Shown: piece by piece, positions 1 to 12,639 of the stretch
Position numbering within the stretch: position 1 is the stretch's first letter
How the letters are laid out: each line of letters opens with the position of its first letter
Assembly: GCA_000729835.1 (NCBI GenBank)
Contig: JFHB01000304.1
Span: forward strand, 1 to 27,016
Direction: 5' to 3'
Source: Atkinsonella hypoxylon
Taxonomy: Eukaryota > Ascomycota > Sordariomycetes > Hypocreales > Clavicipitaceae
DNA length: 27,016 nucleotides
The notes under the pieces: model-generated
Database searches by the model: none
Seen by the model: the letters and a program-made list of their open reading frames with translations, nothing else
Told to the model about the DNA's origin: nothing
Made by a program: the position numbers and the translations under genes

Positions 1-1100
1 ATTTATTATTATTATCTTTTTTTTTTTTTTCCATTCCCACGTTTTGCTTTTTCTTCATCTCGTCAGTCTGCTAGGACCCCCTTTGCTCGAGACAACGCGC
101 ACGGCTTGGCGCTCCATTCTCCGGCTATCAGCACATCACTCCACCATGTGCCACTTTCAAATAGATGTAGATAGTTCCATCATAGCTCACCATAGCTCAC
201 CAAGATCCGCGACCACAATGGCTTGACTCACCTCCAAAGCCGCCCTCGCTGATGTCACACAACTTAAATTCCACTTCATGTCCACTTCCAGGCTTCTATG
301 CCACACATACAAGGATTCATGCAAACAAACACCTCTGACGATTTACAAAGCCCATCGTTTGCACATGTAAAAGGGCATTCGTTCGAGCATCCTGCACAAA
401 TACGTCTGTCTGTTCAAGACACATGGATGGATGAAGCCAGCAACTTATGCTGTACTTGATTGACTGCTGTATTGACAATATGTAAAAAGGCCCGCGCCCA
501 TTGTGCACAATATGTCCGCTTTCTGGCCTACTCGCACCTGCACCAACCGTCCATATAACCTTCCTCCCCAGAAAGACAAGTGCTTTTCACGGCAGCCAAC
601 TCCCGCACCACGTGCTGTGTTATTTTTCTCTTTTTCTTTTTGACCGGAAAAAAATAAAAAATCAATACGCCGTGATATTGTCCCCCTTTGCACCACATCG
701 TAATAGGCATTTATCTATCGAACATTAATACAGGTATTACAGCGCGGTCCACGTCCATATGCCCGCGCACTTATATCAGGGTCTGCACATGCATCAGTTT
801 GTATGTCGCTGTCGTCTGGTCGTCGTCTAGTCATCCTCTGACTGCCGTTTGTCGTTCCTCCCAAAACTACAGCCGGCTCGCGTAGCATACATCGTGGGGC
901 GTCACATCTATTCCTTATCGTCTTCAATTTTCGTAGCATTATCTGAGGCACAGGCATGAATCCGGCTGTGAGGTTCTCATATCAATGGATGTTTTAGTTA
1001 CCGCCGTTCTGAGCCATGATAACTTCAACTCAGTGGCAGGCAGGTATCAGTCTTGTGCTTCACTGCTAAGCGTCGGTGTGTGGCCCCCTAAGGAGAATAC
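1..1100. other. Intergenic region 3' of NOT1; no gene seen
   Basis: The short open frames here have no recognisable domain, low-complexity coding signature or splice continuity, so I call no gene. The left edge has an ATT-repeat followed by a T run (about 18-30). A 10-bp direct duplication (catagctcac twice, about 180-199) is present. The part next to position 1100 should contain the 3' UTR and poly(A) site of the minus-strand NOT1 gene. Any gene to the left lies outside the window. Confidence 0.6.
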
Positions 1101-4100
1101 TCATGACCGCTGAAGCACAGCCGCGAATCTCTCTGCAAGCTGTCCCTCGTGCTGTTAGAACCATGTCGTTGAAAAAAAAAAAAAACCAATGCAGATATCC
1201 GGATACCTACCTCTGGTGTTGCCTTGACAAAAGGTAATTGGAAGAATCCGTACTTCTCGTTCTTGACGAGTTCAAGAATCGTCAACATCAGACCCCATGG
1301 CTGTGGCCAATATCCGAACAGGCGCTCAAAACAAACTCGAGTCATCTGCTGGCGGATATCCATTTCTTCGGGATCATTGAGATCCTTTCCGAACATATAG
1401 AGAATGAACTGACCGCAGAATTCTGTAAGGCTGCCGGGGAAACGCAATTGATTGACCAGGCTGACAATCAGGTAATAGCGAGCTTCTGGCGCCAGCTCAT
1501 GGATGAGGAACGACAAAGTTGACACCTCGGGCTCACGGCCCGTAAGATTCATGGGCGACTGGCTTAACCGTTCAGCAGCGTTATGGCTAATGTAGGTCGT
1601 CACGGCACCGATGACTCTGTAATTAGCTGCCATAGGAACATGTCCATATCCGGTCTGACTCGGCTTGCTTTGCGTCATAACATGTGAGATCTGAGCAACA
1701 GTGTCTTCTGATGGCCCGTTTTGGAGTGTTTGTTCTACAAGGTTAAGTAATCCAACATCTCGTAGAATGCTCTTTGCTTCCTCGATGAGGCTAGGATGGA
1801 TCTTAGCCTCCTCTTTGCCATCTGGCGACTGTATGAATCCTTGTTGAGGAGTTGCAGCGACCACTGAGTGTATCAACTGCGCGCAATGAGGTAAAATGCT
1901 CGAGCAAATTGCCAACTGATTGCCTGCTATGAAGTCGGGGAAGTCATGCTGTAGACAGAGCAGAAGCTTGTGCGTGGCCCGATACAGTTCTTTGGTGACA
2001 AGCGCTACTTCGAGGGCCTTGAGTTGTTCTCTCAAAAAGTCGAGAAGCTGAATCAACAATCTTAAGTAGGCAGACCATCCAGCATTTTCTGGCATCTGCA
2101 ATATTGACGGCATGAATCCTCGATGGTGGATGAGGCTAACCCAGGCAAATGAGAAGCCAGGCAGATGCTGTGGCCCAAGAGCATCAAGTCTTGCAGCAAT
2201 TGTCAGTACCAAGCTGCGCTGCTCTTCCTCAGAGACATCTCCGCAGTTTAAGAGCAGCTCGTGCATCATCATAGATAGCAATCGAAGGAAAATCCGGCTG
2301 TTAGAGTTCTCTCCTCTCTTCATAAAGTGATGATGGATGATTAACGTCACCAAAACCAAGATAGAATCTAAAAATGAAGCTCGAGTAACAGAGACGTCAT
2401 CCTGAACCTTAATCAACACTCTGACAAGCTTTGCAACGCCATCAACCAAGAAGTAAGGATCTCCACTGCTACCTGAAATCAGCATATGTTCGAAACGTTC
2501 CACCGACAAGTCAATCGCGGTTCGAACAAAGATGAAGAGATCATCTCTGTTACGGAGGATTTGCCTTGCTTGCAACTGTTGTACGAAGAGAGCCGCAGCC
2601 TTCTCAGATGCGAGGGGATTGTTAACGACGTGCACCCATTCTTCAAACACATATTCCATCTGGTCTTGCCGATATGCCGAGTTTTGATTGTCCACATCTG
2701 CAGTTGTACGGGAGGATTGATTTGCTCCTGAACCCAAAAGCTTCTTCTTCAACCTCTGTCCAACAGCGCTGTTGGGTTCTTCGGAGATCCAGAGCCACGC
2801 CATCTCGAGTGTCCGGACGAAATTTGCGTATAACGCAATCGGACGATTGTTGAGCAGAGCAAGATCAAGCATGTGCTCGAGGAAATCCAAGGAACCGTCT
2901 TTGCGCGCCTCGAGAGCCTTGGACATGGATAGATCAATGTTTCGCCAATCAATCAAGTCAGTCCTGATGAGGGCAGCGAGTAGTGGTAGACTCAAAAAGT
3001 TTGAACCAGGCTGCTGGCTAAACAAAACCCTGACACGCTCATTGAGGTCGGGGCCAGAGATTTTTCTTACCGTCTCCAGCACATGCACCAAGCTTTCAAG
3101 TGTTAAATTGCCTTCAACCTGCTGGAAAATGAGAGCGCTAATCTGTTCAGCTGCGTAAATTGCAAATTCTTCAGAATTTTGTGACGTCTTAATAATCAGT
3201 TGAACAAGGGCATCGACTACATCCAGAACTGGATGCGGTCTGGGTAGATCCAGGAAGTGTTTTTCGCGGGTCTCGCCCGCAACACGCAATAGCTCTTGCA
3301 GCAATTTATTGACTCTTTCGGCCAATCCACGCACGTCCATTTGAAAGCCTGTGTTGCGCCCATTGCCCATGGCATTCACAGCTGCATTGTGAACGGGGGC
3401 GTAGGGCTGCATTTGTGTACCCAAGTGCTGTATAGATGGGGTCTCAGCCGGCGTTGGGATATTTGGCAAAGTACTGTAAGGCTCCTGCAATACCTCATTT
3501 GCCAAGGACCGTGTAGCATCGGAAGCTGAAGCTGCGTGTGCGGGAGTGTTGGTTGGCGCAGTTCTTGGTTGTCTGACAAAGTCTTCATAAATAGCCATTT
3601 GGTCCGGATTTAGTCCATTGATATTAGGAGACAGTTTATATGGATTGGGAATGGTCATAGCCCATCGGTTTACAGGGCCGGCGTAGAAAGGTTCGTTCGG
3701 GTGCTGAATGCGATGCCGTCGTCTAGCTTCTAGCTCCGGCTCAATCATGTCCTCGATCTCAGGTACAGCTCTCTCCTCCGCTTGCTTCTCAATTATGCTA
3801 CACGCAAGGTCCAGGTTAGAATTGACGCACATGATGATCGTGCCTTCGGGTAGCCCTGAGGGAAGGTCGCTGGAGAAATTTCGCATGTAATTGGTGAGGT
3901 TCGCTCGCAGGGGTTCTTTGGACGTTACCAGGGCCAAGCTTCCAGCAGTAGCCTTCACCATATTGACCGCAGATGTACGTACGCGGTTCTCGTCGGGCTC
4001 TGCAACAAAGTCTTTTCTAACCATTTGAGCTGTGGAAATGGCCGCAATGGTGACTGATCTATCCACAACAGGCTGAATAATGTCCTGCAGTGCTCGCGTA

Positions 4101-7100
4101 AGAGCATTCCTGACAATCTCGTGGAGGCGTGTTGTGCTAACAACCATCTCATTGGTAGGAGGGATGTTGATTAAGGGCCCGAGGTCTGGAATAGTGGCAG
4201 CGACGGTTTGTGAGGAAATGCCGGCGCCGACAGTGGAGCCCAATCCGTTGAGAGACATGCTCTCAAAGGCATCAAGCTGCTCTTGTGCAAGAATATCCGC
4301 AGTCTCTTCTATGGCTGGACGATTGAGGATCTCGCCAGAAGGTTCAATGCTCTTGTGATCCAGATTAAGCCCCTTGCAGAGGACTTCAATCTCAAATTTA
4401 AGATTGAGCTTCAACTCCGCATGATGATACAACTCGATCAACAAATGGATAATATCCATAAGCCAAGGATTTGGTGGTCGGAATACGGCTGATGTAGCAC
4501 CTTGCGTCAAAACTTTGCAGACAAAGGGAATGACAACGATGAGTCTCTTGGTGTCGTGAGCTTCGATTAGCAATTGTTTAAAGGCAATGTCCTTGTGCTT
4601 AATGGGTTGATCCCTCGCAAGCGTCAGCAAACCTAGCCAGCCTCCCAAATTTTTGAGGTGAGTTCTTTCAGTAGAGTTCTGCATTGTTGCCTCGGAGTTT
4701 AGCATTCTGGCAACACTGATATAAGTCTCCCGAAGAACTTCATTCCACAAAACCTTGTCTTGCAACAACGTGACCAGCTCGAGATAGACATGATGATAAT
4801 TGGGTTGCATCTTGGCACGCTCCTCCACCAGATGACTGGCAAACCATTGTTGATGCTTTCGTTCTAGCATGTCTCGCAGCTCGTTGCGCATGGAATGAAT
4901 AGTACCCTCAGTGATGTTATTCAGGACGAATTGAATCTTGCCCTGCTCATCTTCGCCGGGTTCTTCGTAATCAATCCCTTGAGGGACGGGATCGACATTG
5001 ATTGATGTAAAGGCAGGAGCTTGCGCATCTGCAACGAGCTGGTCTTCAGCGTTCCCATTAGAAAAGGATTCTGTGCCGAATCCGAGCATGTGTGGTGTTC
5101 CAGCCCCATTACTGGAACGTACGAGCTCGTTTTCGTGTTCATGAATGATTTCTTCCGCCTTTTTGAAAGCTTCAGTTCCATGAAGGCCGGGAATTGCCAG
5201 GAGTTGCTTACAGAAACCTGGCCACTCTCGGAAACGAACCAGGAGCTGCATCAATGCCTGCAGGCCAAATTTGTACATGGGTTCCTCAGGCGAGTGGTCT
5301 CTGACAGCTTCAAGAATCATGCCAAGGCCAATCTTCAGAGGTAAGTCGGAAATAAGCTTGTGTGAAATGATACCGCCGAAGAGAACAGCCGTGGTAGCCA
5401 ATGCCTCCAGAGGATAGCCCCCATAGTGGCTATACTCGTCGAAAAGGCCGTGAATCATGCATGCAAACGCATCTTGGTCCAAAGGATCTCGAGAATGTTT
5501 GTACCGATCCAGAATTTCCACTATTGTGCGTACCTGCATCTCATCTCCATACATCATCTTGTAATGGTCCTCCATCTTTGCGTTGGCTGAGCTAGGCAAA
5601 GCATTTCCATCCTTGCCATTTGCATCAATGATGTTGTCGTATCCCTCTCCGTAGTTGATCAATCTGGGATAAGCAGTGATGCATAAGCGCTGGACGAGAA
5701 TCAGATCCGGCCTGGGAGCTTTCGGCAAGAAGTCCTCGAGAATTGCCAGAAGGGCCGATACAGTGCGAACCTGAAGACTTGTGCTCGGCTTCGCTTGAGA
5801 TGGATCCTCCGCAGGTCTTTGAAATCTTATCTCCAATTCACCTTTGATCATGAGAAATTGCAACAGCGTGCGAGCTATTTCGGAAGCTCGTTCCTTGTGA
5901 AAACTCGCCCAGTTATTCAGATCCAGGTAGCCTTCTGCGTGAGCAAAGGCAGCGAGGTCGATGCCAAATCCGTTTGGTAAATATGCCAATATATCTAGCC
6001 AGCCGTGTCTAACAGCATGTTCGAATATTAGGGGGAGATCAGATGGTTTGACTGCATGGGCTTCGATCAACCGCGCAATGACCCATTCCTTATCTTTCCT
6101 CCACAGACTGTCCAGCACAAAGTCGTACTGGGGAGAACGCTTGTAAAGAAAGTTTTCAAATAACGAATTGAGCGTATCCACAGCCATGCTTGCCCAAGAC
6201 TGCCTCGGCACTTCAAAAGCGGAGACTAGGAAGATATCCAAATTGGGTACCACAACCTCCTGGAACAATCGTTTTGCCTCAATACTCTGAGACGCATGGA
6301 CGGAGTTCAATGCGACTCTAAATATTGACGAGAGGGCCGCCACGGACACGAGCGGATGCTTAACAGCAACTACAGCTCTTTCTCGTACATTCGCGGGGGA
6401 GTTTGCATAATCATCAATCGTGATACTCCGCTGTAACCCGGGAATTGTAGTGGCATCGAGCTGATTTGGGGTTAGGGACGCATAAGCACTGACAAAAGAC
6501 AACTGCGCCTCAGGTTCAGTCCACGATCCGCCCCAGAGCGTCTGGATATCAAAGTCGTTCTTGGCATCGTTTGCAATCGGCAGCAAGGCATTGTAAAGTC
6601 GCAGGAATTGACCGGAGGAGATACGAGCGGATGGCTGATCGAAGAACATGATCACTTCGTTCCATGGGAACGACCGGGGGACTGCTCGCTGCAATGCCAT
6701 AACGAGCACTGCTGGATTATAGACCGGAGATTGACAGATAGTTGTAAGGATTAGAGCAGAAGCTGTCTGCTCAGGAGTAAGGGAGAGAGAATTCGGTCGA
6801 TTCTGTAGATATGATGAGCAGGTCTCTTCGTCCCGAGTGAATTCTACACCAGTCTTTTGGATATATTTCGCTAGCGCATTCGCGGGACGATCCGCCAGCA
6901 CTCTGCCGATGTCCAATGCAGCCAGGACTTCGGATGGAGGAGCTTGATCAGCGCTAATATATCTTTTGTTAACTGAATTTTGAAGATCGTGACGAGACGA
7001 GGCGTTGAAACTAGGAGGATGGTATTGCAAATATCGGTTGATGATTAGAGCTACAAAAGAAGGGGACAGGTCGGCGTGCACTTCAACGTCATGACGCGAA

Positions 7101-7943
7101 AGAATATCGACAAAATTTGCAAAATTTGTGGACAGTATTGCATCAGCTGTAGGTATGTTAAATCGTGGCAGAAAACGATCGAGGGGATAAAAAAGGTATC
7201 ACTTCACAACCTGAAACTCGTACCTTTTGTTTTCAAGTCGGGACGCGAAACAGTCTTAAACGCCAGGGCTAAAAGTGTCTTTTCCAAAGCGTCAAGTTTG
7301 AAATGCTCCATAAAAGTCGACAGGTCGAAATCACGAAATATGTCTTCCGTGCCACTATCCACCGATTCTGCTATTTTACTCGCTTGATCTGGTTCATGAG
7401 ATATCTTTCGTATCTCATTGACTAGGATGTGGTAGTTTCCTGGTCCTGCACCTTGTCTATTGAGGCCGGGGAATATCTGCGACGCATTTCCGGCAACCAG
7501 CCGGGTGAAATATTTCGTAAATATTTCCATTCCGTTGTCATCGATAAGCTGTTTGTTGCATAGTAAGTTAGCGTGAGCAGCAACAATGATGAATCTCTAA
7601 GAAGACGGCAGAAACGTTATGTAAAGGAAGAATGCGTTGCATGCTTCCCAGCAGTCGACGTTGCCTTCCCAGACACAGCTCAACCTACCTTCTTTAGTTG
7701 TTCTGCCTGCGTGTCAAATTTGGTGAGATCCGAAGGATCCTCTTTGATGGTGCTGAGTAGAAGATAAACTTGAGCGATCACAATCTTCTTTAGGGAGTTG
7801 GCCCCCGTCGGACTGCTGGTGCTGGGGCTTGCGCCAGCACTGAGTAGACCAGCGTGCGATAGATGGGGAGAATTATAGTTTCCGGTCTGAAGCGACTGGG
7901 ACAAATTGGGTGAAAATGATCCCGTTCTTTGTGGAGGGACCAT
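1101..7943 (-). CDS. NOT1: CCR4-NOT complex scaffold subunit NOT1
   Basis: Scaffold of the CCR4-NOT complex, which shortens mRNA poly(A) tails and represses translation in the cytoplasm. Exons on the minus strand are 7943-7689, 7548-7224, 7146-1211 and 1139-1101, with introns of 140, 77 and 71 bp. The spliced product is 2184 aa, normal for fungal NOT1. Visible regions: N-terminal HEAT-like part; TTP-binding-like region (about 670-855, LINYGEGYDNIIDANG); MIF4G-type CAF1-docking domain (about 920-1130, IQFVLNNITEGT); DUF3819/CAF40-binding region (about 1195-1390, RALQDIIQPVVDRSV); C-terminal NOT1 superfamily domain (about 2060-2172, FGYWPQPWGLMLTILELVKN). The last exon supplies only LAERFAAVLQRS and the stop. 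It follows a CTAAC branch site and replaces a poor read-through tail. The start is the first ATG in the open frame; an in-frame stop at 8010-8012 lies upstream. An extra upstream exon cannot be excluded. Recognition is certain; the start is moderately sure. Confidence 0.96.
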
Positions 7944-8754
7944 GGAGGTCAAGTGACGACGGCAGATATTTTCGTTGTAGATCGTCCTGTGAGCTGATGG
8001 GTGAACAGCTCACAGAGGATGGGGTATATGGCTATCGTCGAAAGGGAGTGTTCGAGGGCTGTTCTACATGGAGCAGAAGCGCTCGTCACAATCTCTGGCT
8101 CGACACCAGATTGGTCGTCGTACGCGACTAAGACTGACGCGACCCCGAGAGACAAGTTCAACGGTCTTGTGATGCTGTTGAGATGGGACCGACGAACTTG
8201 CTCCAGCACGAATTGATTCAAGCGGTCTAGCAGAGTCAATGAGCTTGGGGAGGGGAGGCAAAACTCAGAGGCAATTCAACAATCGTGAAGGTTGCGAGAA
8301 CGACGCGGCGACCTGTGCGGGATGCAGCCAAGAGACGTTACGTGGTGATGGAGTGACTAATAGATTGTACAGATATCGGGCTGACGGGACGAAGGTATGG
8401 TGGTTGCACTGGACATGACTAAGGTACCTAATGCACGAGAAACGGCGGTACATTCCGCCAAGCCCTCGCAGCAGGAAGGACACCTGTGGCGCGATGCCGA
8501 TAGTCACGTGAAACAGTTGCAAGCGACTTGTTGCCCTGCCAACCACTGGTGTGGGGACCAACAAAGCTATTGACGAGGTTCCCTTTAGCAATTGTAGATC
8601 CAACACACAATCCTTTGAGCAAACGAGCTCTGGGGAGTAGCACCCAATTCAATCATTAACTGAGAAGCGGCCACGTTTCACTTTGCCCATCTGCTCTTCT
8701 TCCTTGCATCGAGGCGAGCTTATTTGCCAGTGGTGTACTCATATTGTAGGCAGA
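7944..8754. promoter_or_regulatory. Divergent promoter/5' leader region between NOT1 and the F-BAR gene
   Basis: These 811 bp separate two divergently transcribed genes, so they must contain both promoters and both 5' leaders. The open frames on either strand are short and show no family resemblance. The clearest structure is the inverted repeat at 7987-8015, listed separately. A GGTACCTAATGCACGAG stretch near 8424 carries the GGTACCTA core seen again near 26278. I cannot place transcription starts from sequence alone. Confidence 0.6.
7987..8015 (-). promoter_or_regulatory. Perfect 10-bp inverted repeat (hairpin) in the probable NOT1 5' leader
   Basis: The arm CTGTGAGCTG (7987-7996) is the exact reverse complement of CAGCTCACAG (8006-8015), with a 9-nt loop. 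Allowing a 2-nt bulge, the stem gains two more pairs. It ends 43 nt upstream of the chosen NOT1 start codon, so if transcribed it would form a stable hairpin in the mRNA leader. Its role as a regulatory RNA or as a DNA palindrome bound by a dimeric factor is inference. Confidence 0.5.
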
Positions 8755-11684
8755 ATGCCTGCAGCAACAACAGAATCGCCGGGGGTGGCGTTGTCTTGTG
8801 AGTGCTTGTTCAGACTGGCCAAGACAGCTTTGACTGACCAACATTTTCTGTTGCAGTTGCAAACAACTTCTGGGGGAAGGAGGATGCAGGAGTTGGTCCG
8901 CTCTTGGAGCGAATGCAAAGCGCAAAGACCACATGTGACGAACTGAGATCATTCTACAGCGGTACGGTTTCTTTGACGTGAACGCTATATGCTCAAAGCT
9001 GATTATAAACTCCTGTAGCCCGTGCCTCTATCGAAGATGAGTACTCGCGGAAGTTGCTGAATTTGAGTCGAAAATCTTTAGGATCGCACGAGATGGGCAC
9101 ATTGAAAATATCATTGGATACTCTAAAGAGCGAAGTTGAATCCATCGCCAAGCAGCATCAGAATATTGCTGCACAAATGAAGACCGAGCTCGAAGAGCCT
9201 CTAGCTGCGTTTGCTGGGGGCATGAAAGAAAGGAGAAAGATTGTTCAAGGCACTGTCGAGAAGCTTCTTAAAACTAAGATCCAGCAGACTCAACAAGTGA
9301 ACAAAGTAAGTCTTGCAAAGTATCAGTCTGTGATGTAATGCAATTGTGCATGTGAACACACATTTACTGATGATCCTCTTTAATAGACGCGCGATAGGTA
9401 CGAACAAGAATGCCTGAAGATCAAGGGGTACTTGGCTCAGGGTCACATGGTTATGGGACAGGAAGAACGCCGCAACAAAGCCAAATTGGAGAAAACCCAA
9501 ATTTCCCTCGCTACCGCCAACCAAGACTATGAAGGTGCCGTCAAGGTGCTGGAAGAAACTACAGCGAGGTGGAACAGAGAATGGAAAGCAGCGGCAGATA
9601 AGTTCCAAGACCTCGAGGAGGAGCGCCTCGACTTCACCAAGAGCAGCTTGTGGACATTTGCGAACATCGCGTCCACAGTTTGTGTTAGCGATGATGCATC
9701 ATGCGAAAAGATCCGGCTCTCGCTAGAAAACATGGAAGTTGAGAAGGACATTATCCATTTCATTACTGAGCGAGGAACTGGCCAGGAAATTCCAGACCCG
9801 CCCAAATACATTAACTTCTGCCGAGGTGATCTGAATGACAGCCAGTCTGAAGTATCTGAGGACGAAAACTACTCGGTGGCGCAGTTTCCGCGGAGTATCA
9901 ACCCAGCTTTTCGCTCGTCTTCGCCTCAGCCGTCGACTTTCGAATCCCACCACGATCCCAACTCCATACTAGCCAACAACCTTGCACATCGAGAATTCGC
10001 ACAGCCCTCCAGCAGGGAGGCTATAGTAACTCCACAAAAAGTGCCCCCATCAATGCGGAACTCAATGGATGAGCAGCATCGCGAACACCAGCATAGACAC
10101 CAGCGCATGCCCCCTCACTTCGACGCCAGTCAATATGGACCTCTGAATGCAGTGCCTCATGATCCATACCCCATGGATGGCATGACGATGCTCTGCCGCA
10201 CTGCACCCCCTGGTCCCCTGTCGGACAGGAGTTCGCAGACCCCATCAGCTAGACCATCTAGCCGAGCATCTCATAGTGATTGCTCCGATCCAACATCAAG
10301 GAGTAGCATGGAGCCACCCAGTGGGAACACGTCTCCCGTGAAACAAGATATCATAGACGTTCCGAGTCCTGAGAAGCGAGTGCTCAAGAAGAAGAGTGGC
10401 TTCTTCCAAAACCACAGCCCTTTCCGTCGCAAGAGCACAAAGGAAATGCAGTCTCCGGCACAAAATAGACACACATGGCATGTTGCGCAAAGTGCTCGTA
10501 GAGAAGTGGTAAGATGATAGTCTCCAAGACGATGTACAGTCGACTAACTCAACACAGGAACGTACAGCAAGCCCTGAACCAATCGACGCCAACGCCAGCT
10601 TGGCTTTAGGCGTTGGACAGAATGTGCTTCCTGTCACAACTCCGGACACTCAGAGACGACGTGGTCAGTCTCGTGAGGCTGAATCTGAGCAATCAGACCC
10701 AATTGCGATGGCGTTGGCGGAACTTAAAGAAGTCAATCTGAACAAACAGTCCTCTGTTCGTATGTCTGCTGATCATTATCACGGCATTCCCACGCCGACT
10801 CCAGGTGCAGAGCCCAGATCTGTTCGCCCTGGAGGTCGGGAGGCACCACCATCATACAACAACCAAGCATCTGTTTCTCGACTGGGCGTACCGCCCCCCG
10901 CAGTCACCTCTCGAGCCATGAAGGAAGCCACCAAGAAGGCGACAGATCATACACGAGCTGTTTTTGGGAGCGCTGGAAATCGTGGCCAGTCACCAGCTTC
11001 TCGGCCGGCAACTCGTGGAAATGATATGCCACGGGCTGCCTCGCCAGCGCCAACGCGAAGCGCATCGCCTCAACCGCTAATGAGCGGTGATGCGAGATAT
11101 CGTTCTGCGTCGCCTAACCCATACAGCGGCCACCACAAAATGGGGTCACAGGCAAGTATATCGCAGCAAAGAGCCCCCGATCGGCGCTACTATGGCAGAG
11201 CATCGCCACATGGATCTACCAGAGGCGGCTCTCCAGCCTCATTCAGGGGCGACTATGACAGGCCTGGCAGCAGCTATGGCGGCTCGGATATGGCTGTGCA
11301 ACTGGCACCCGTCGGTGATGATCGATATAGCACACAACGAAGCAGAGGTGCAGTAGATTTATATGATGGAGGATCTCGGCCTCGTAGCAAGAGTGTTGCC
11401 GACCCTTCCAGACAGTATACACGCGATGGCAGACCAATTCTGCATTTCGGTAAGTTGGTCCAGACTACGGGTTTTTGCATCCGATATTAAAGCAGCCGCT
11501 AATAAACCTAAAAGCCCGGGCCTTATACATGTATCAGGCGGCTATACCCGAAGAGCTTGGGTTTGCAAAAGGTGATTACCTAGCTGTCTTGCGTCACCAG
11601 GATGACGGATGGTGGGAAGCAGAGGTACATAACGGCAATGGACGTGTCGGGCTGGTCCCCAGTAACTATCTTCAGCCATGCTGA
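8755..11684 (+). CDS. F-BAR and SH3 domain protein, Cdc15/Imp2/Hof1 type
   Basis: Family members bend or bind the plasma membrane at the division site and link it to the actomyosin ring and septum machinery. Exons are 8755-8797, 8857-8961, 9019-9305, 9387-10508, 10558-11449 and 11515-11684, with introns of 49-81 bp; the product is 872 aa. The F-BAR domain spans about residues 15-290. It opens with FANNFWGKEDAGVGPLLERM and continues through SIEDEYSRKLLNLSRKS and a long coiled coil. Residues of about 295-815 are disordered and rich in Ser, Pro, Arg and SP/TP sites, as expected of a phosphoregulated Cdc15 linker. The C-terminal SH3 (817-872) shows ALYMYQA, the DDGWWEAEV core and GLVPSNYLQP. The start ATG has A at -3, and the first intron splits codon 15. 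Whether the orthologue is Cdc15 or Imp2/Hof1 is undecided. Confidence 0.92.
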
Positions 11685-12639
11685 AGAGATGTTTACAGGT
11701 GATGAAGGCTGTATATAACTACCCAAGGGTGCAATATTTGTATGATATGATATGGGATGATTCTTGTGTGGGATTCTCGGACATTTGTACAAATTCTGTC
11801 AATTTATTATGACGGGAGGGAAAGTTATTGATGCCGACACTCGTTCAAGCTAAGATTCAAATAAGTAGGAAATTCTGCGAACAAGTTGCTGTTTTATATG
11901 CATTCACGCCAGAGCCGCGGATGAGCATCCCAGGTAACCAAGACTTGCGGGTAGACCACAGGTCATGGTTTAAGTAATGACTGCCCTGCTGGTATACTTG
12001 ATGAGACCCTGTGGTCGAGACTGATCTCAATAGACCGGGAAGCATAGCAGGGGGCATTTTTATCCAGCTTTTCTTTCCTTTGTACAAGTTGTGATGACTG
12101 GTTCAAGGTCTAGGCTTACCCCGCACGCATTATTTGGCTCGGCAGGGTGCGAGATGCAAAGGAAGGGTTGATGAATGTCTAACGTGTTTCAGTACCTGGA
12201 CAGGTTATGTTGTATTGTTTGTCGCATAATCAGATTGTTTCGATGTAATGAATTCGAGTTTCCATCGCAGGTTCATGCTGTCTACCGATCTAGACTAGAT
12301 ACTGACGTCTCGTGGTTGTTGCGTTAAGTAGAATGATGAATGTTAATGCGAGTGGCGTGGCTGCGTGGTTGCGTGGTTGCGTGGCCACGGGTTAAAAGCT
12401 CGCAAGCGCGTTGCAAGCGCGCCCCACTCAAGCACATGCCGTTGAATGAAACTCCAAAGTTGAAGCGCTCTCCAACATCGTGCAACGCTGGACTACGTCG
12501 GCGCGAGTGACGAACGCGCACAAACACCGCCGTGATGGTATGAGACAAGTGACTCCCAACAAAGACTTTTACTTCATTATTAGTCATTGGCACTAAATTT
12601 TCTTTTATCATTCAGAAATCTTTGCAAGACACCGCGCGC
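11685..12639. other. Intergenic region between the F-BAR and seipin genes
   Basis: These 955 bp should hold the F-BAR 3' UTR and the seipin promoter. No open frame looks coding. A 9-bp inverted repeat (gaccacagg at 11954-11962, cctgtggtc at 12008-12016) lies about 270-330 bp after the F-BAR stop. An 8-bp tandem repeat (12355-12386, listed separately) and a doubled GCAAGCGCG (12402-12410 and 12413-12421) sit about 220-285 bp upstream of the seipin ATG. An ATTGG (reverse CCAAT) lies near 12582. Confidence 0.55.
12355..12386. repeat. 8-bp tandem repeat, GCGTGGYY x4, upstream of seipin
   Basis: GCGTGG recurs at 12355, 12363, 12371 and 12379 with a strict 8-bp period; the last two bases of each unit are CT, TT, TT and CC. 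The block ends about 250 bp before the seipin start codon, so it lies in the likely promoter. It may be a plain microsatellite or a cluster of binding sites for a zinc-finger factor; sequence alone cannot decide. Confidence 0.75.

Noticed and set aside
1238..6146. Many plus-strand open frames of 60-128 codons opposite NOT1
   Set aside because: They are antisense shadows of a 5936-bp conserved exon and show no independent family signal.
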